Below, piece by piece: positions 6,576 through 7,168 of a DNA stretch of 7,168 bases. Source of the stretch: an uncultured Blautia sp. (GTDB lineage: Bacteria; Bacillota; Clostridia; Lachnospirales; Lachnospiraceae); the NCBI GenBank assembly GCA_934373235.1, contig CAKROW010000106.1, forward strand, positions 1 through 7,168, written 5' to 3'. The first letter of the stretch is position 1. Each line of letters starts with the position of its first letter. The translations under genes and the position numbers were made by a program. The notes beneath the pieces were generated by a model. It saw only the letters and a list, made by a program, of their open reading frames with translations, ran no database searches and was not told the origin of the DNA.

Positions 6576-7168
6576 ATGGAGAGAGAAAAAAAAGAAGGTT
6601 TCAGAGGAAGCGTTCAGTATTATTGCGGAGAGATCAGCCGGGATGTGACCAATCTTTTCAAATGGCTGTTTCTGGCTATTGTTACAGGGGGGATTGTGGG
6701 TGCTGCCAGTACGCTGTTTTCTTTTACATTAAAGTCTGTTACCGGTTTTCGGAAGAGCCATTCGTGGATTTTTTTGCTGCTGCCGGTTATGGGACTGATT
6801 ATTGTGTTTTTGTATGATAAATTTGGAAAAGAAGATGGAGGTACCAATCAGGTATTATCTACGGTCCGTTCCAGGGATGATGTACCACTTTTGTCAGCAC
6901 CGCTGATTTTTGTGACAACAGCACTGACACATTTATCCGGCGGTTCTGCGGGAAGAGAAGGTGCAGCAATCCAGCTTGGGGGAAGCATTGCGAACCAGCT
7001 TGGACGATGGATACATCTGGATGAAGCAGACCGTCATGTGATCGTTATGTGCGGAATGAGTGCAGCGTTCTCTGCTTTGTTTGGAACACCCATGGCTGCA
7101 GCGGTATTTGCCCTGGAAGTGGTGAGTGTAGGAGTTATGTATTATACAGCATTGATGCCCTGTATGAT
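6576..7168 (+). CDS. CLC-family anion channel/transporter (EriC/CLC-F-like), 3' partial
   Basis: The frame is open for 197 codons to the window end, about half of a typical 400-500-residue bacterial CLC. CLC proteins are dimeric membrane proteins that carry Cl-, F- or other anions, many by exchange with H+. Visible are a polar N terminus, hydrophobic helices (about 30-54 and 64-80), the central motif GSAGREGAAIQLG (123-135) with the gating glutamate E128, and GTPMAAAVFALEVV (170-183). The usual first filter motif GSGIP is replaced by GGTNQVL (88-94), and GREGP reads GREGA. The position of the internal proton glutamate of ClC-ec1 (E203) appears to be Val182. These features recall the fluoride-exporting CLC-F subgroup, but the anion cannot be settled from half a protein. 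The ATG is preceded by a weak purine-rich site (GGGGAAAGG, 6557-6565). No fluoride riboswitch is seen upstream. Family sure, subgroup tentative. Confidence 0.9.
   Translation, partial: MEREKKEGFRGSVQYYCGEISRDVTNLFKWLFLAIVTGGIVGAASTLFSFTLKSVTGFRKSHSWIFLLLPVMGLIIVFLYDKFGKEDGGTNQVLSTVRSRDDVPLLSAPLIFVTTALTHLSGGSAGREGAAIQLGGSIANQLGRWIHLDEADRHVIVMCGMSAAFSALFGTPMAAAVFALEVVSVGVMYYTALMPCM

Overview
The window looks like chromosomal core DNA from a low-to-mid GC Clostridia bacterium, most likely Lachnospiraceae. This rests on strong AGGAGG ribosome binding sites, sigma-A type promoters, an EF-G paralog of the clostridial EF-G2-like type, and the general codon style. The family assignment is inference; no rRNA or other marker is present to fix it.

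Layout from left to right. Positions 1-2027 (+) hold an EF-G-like translational GTPase that has lost its 5' end at the window edge; a perfect 11-bp-stem terminator follows. Positions 2173-2343 (+) hold a 56-codon small protein gene with its own ribosome binding site. Its stop is a TGA followed by 26 more open codons in the same frame. A long hairpin at 2465-2515 works as a shared terminator for this gene and for the opposing gene. Positions 2543-3772 (-) hold a full-length DAACS-family symporter. Positions 3773-4018 are a divergent promoter region with one good promoter in each direction. Positions 4019-6436 (+) hold a complete leucyl-tRNA synthetase, closed by a terminator. Positions 6576-7168 (+) hold the first 197 codons of a CLC-type anion channel/transporter that runs off the window.

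The genes appear to be separate transcription units: each complete one has a terminator, and all four starts seen inside the window have at least a partial promoter. I see no operon that ties them to one pathway. Two genes serve translation (EF-G-like factor, LeuRS) and two serve membrane transport.

I found no mobile element, CRISPR array, tRNA, phage gene or defence system, and nothing that looks like a new multi-gene system. The most interesting points lie inside the proteins. The EF-G-like factor departs from the consensus at three GTPase motifs, including the catalytic His and the guanine-specificity motif. The symporter lacks the residues that bind an acidic side chain. The CLC protein has a non-canonical selectivity filter reminiscent of fluoride exporters. 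The small gene has an in-frame TGA with a plausible continuation.
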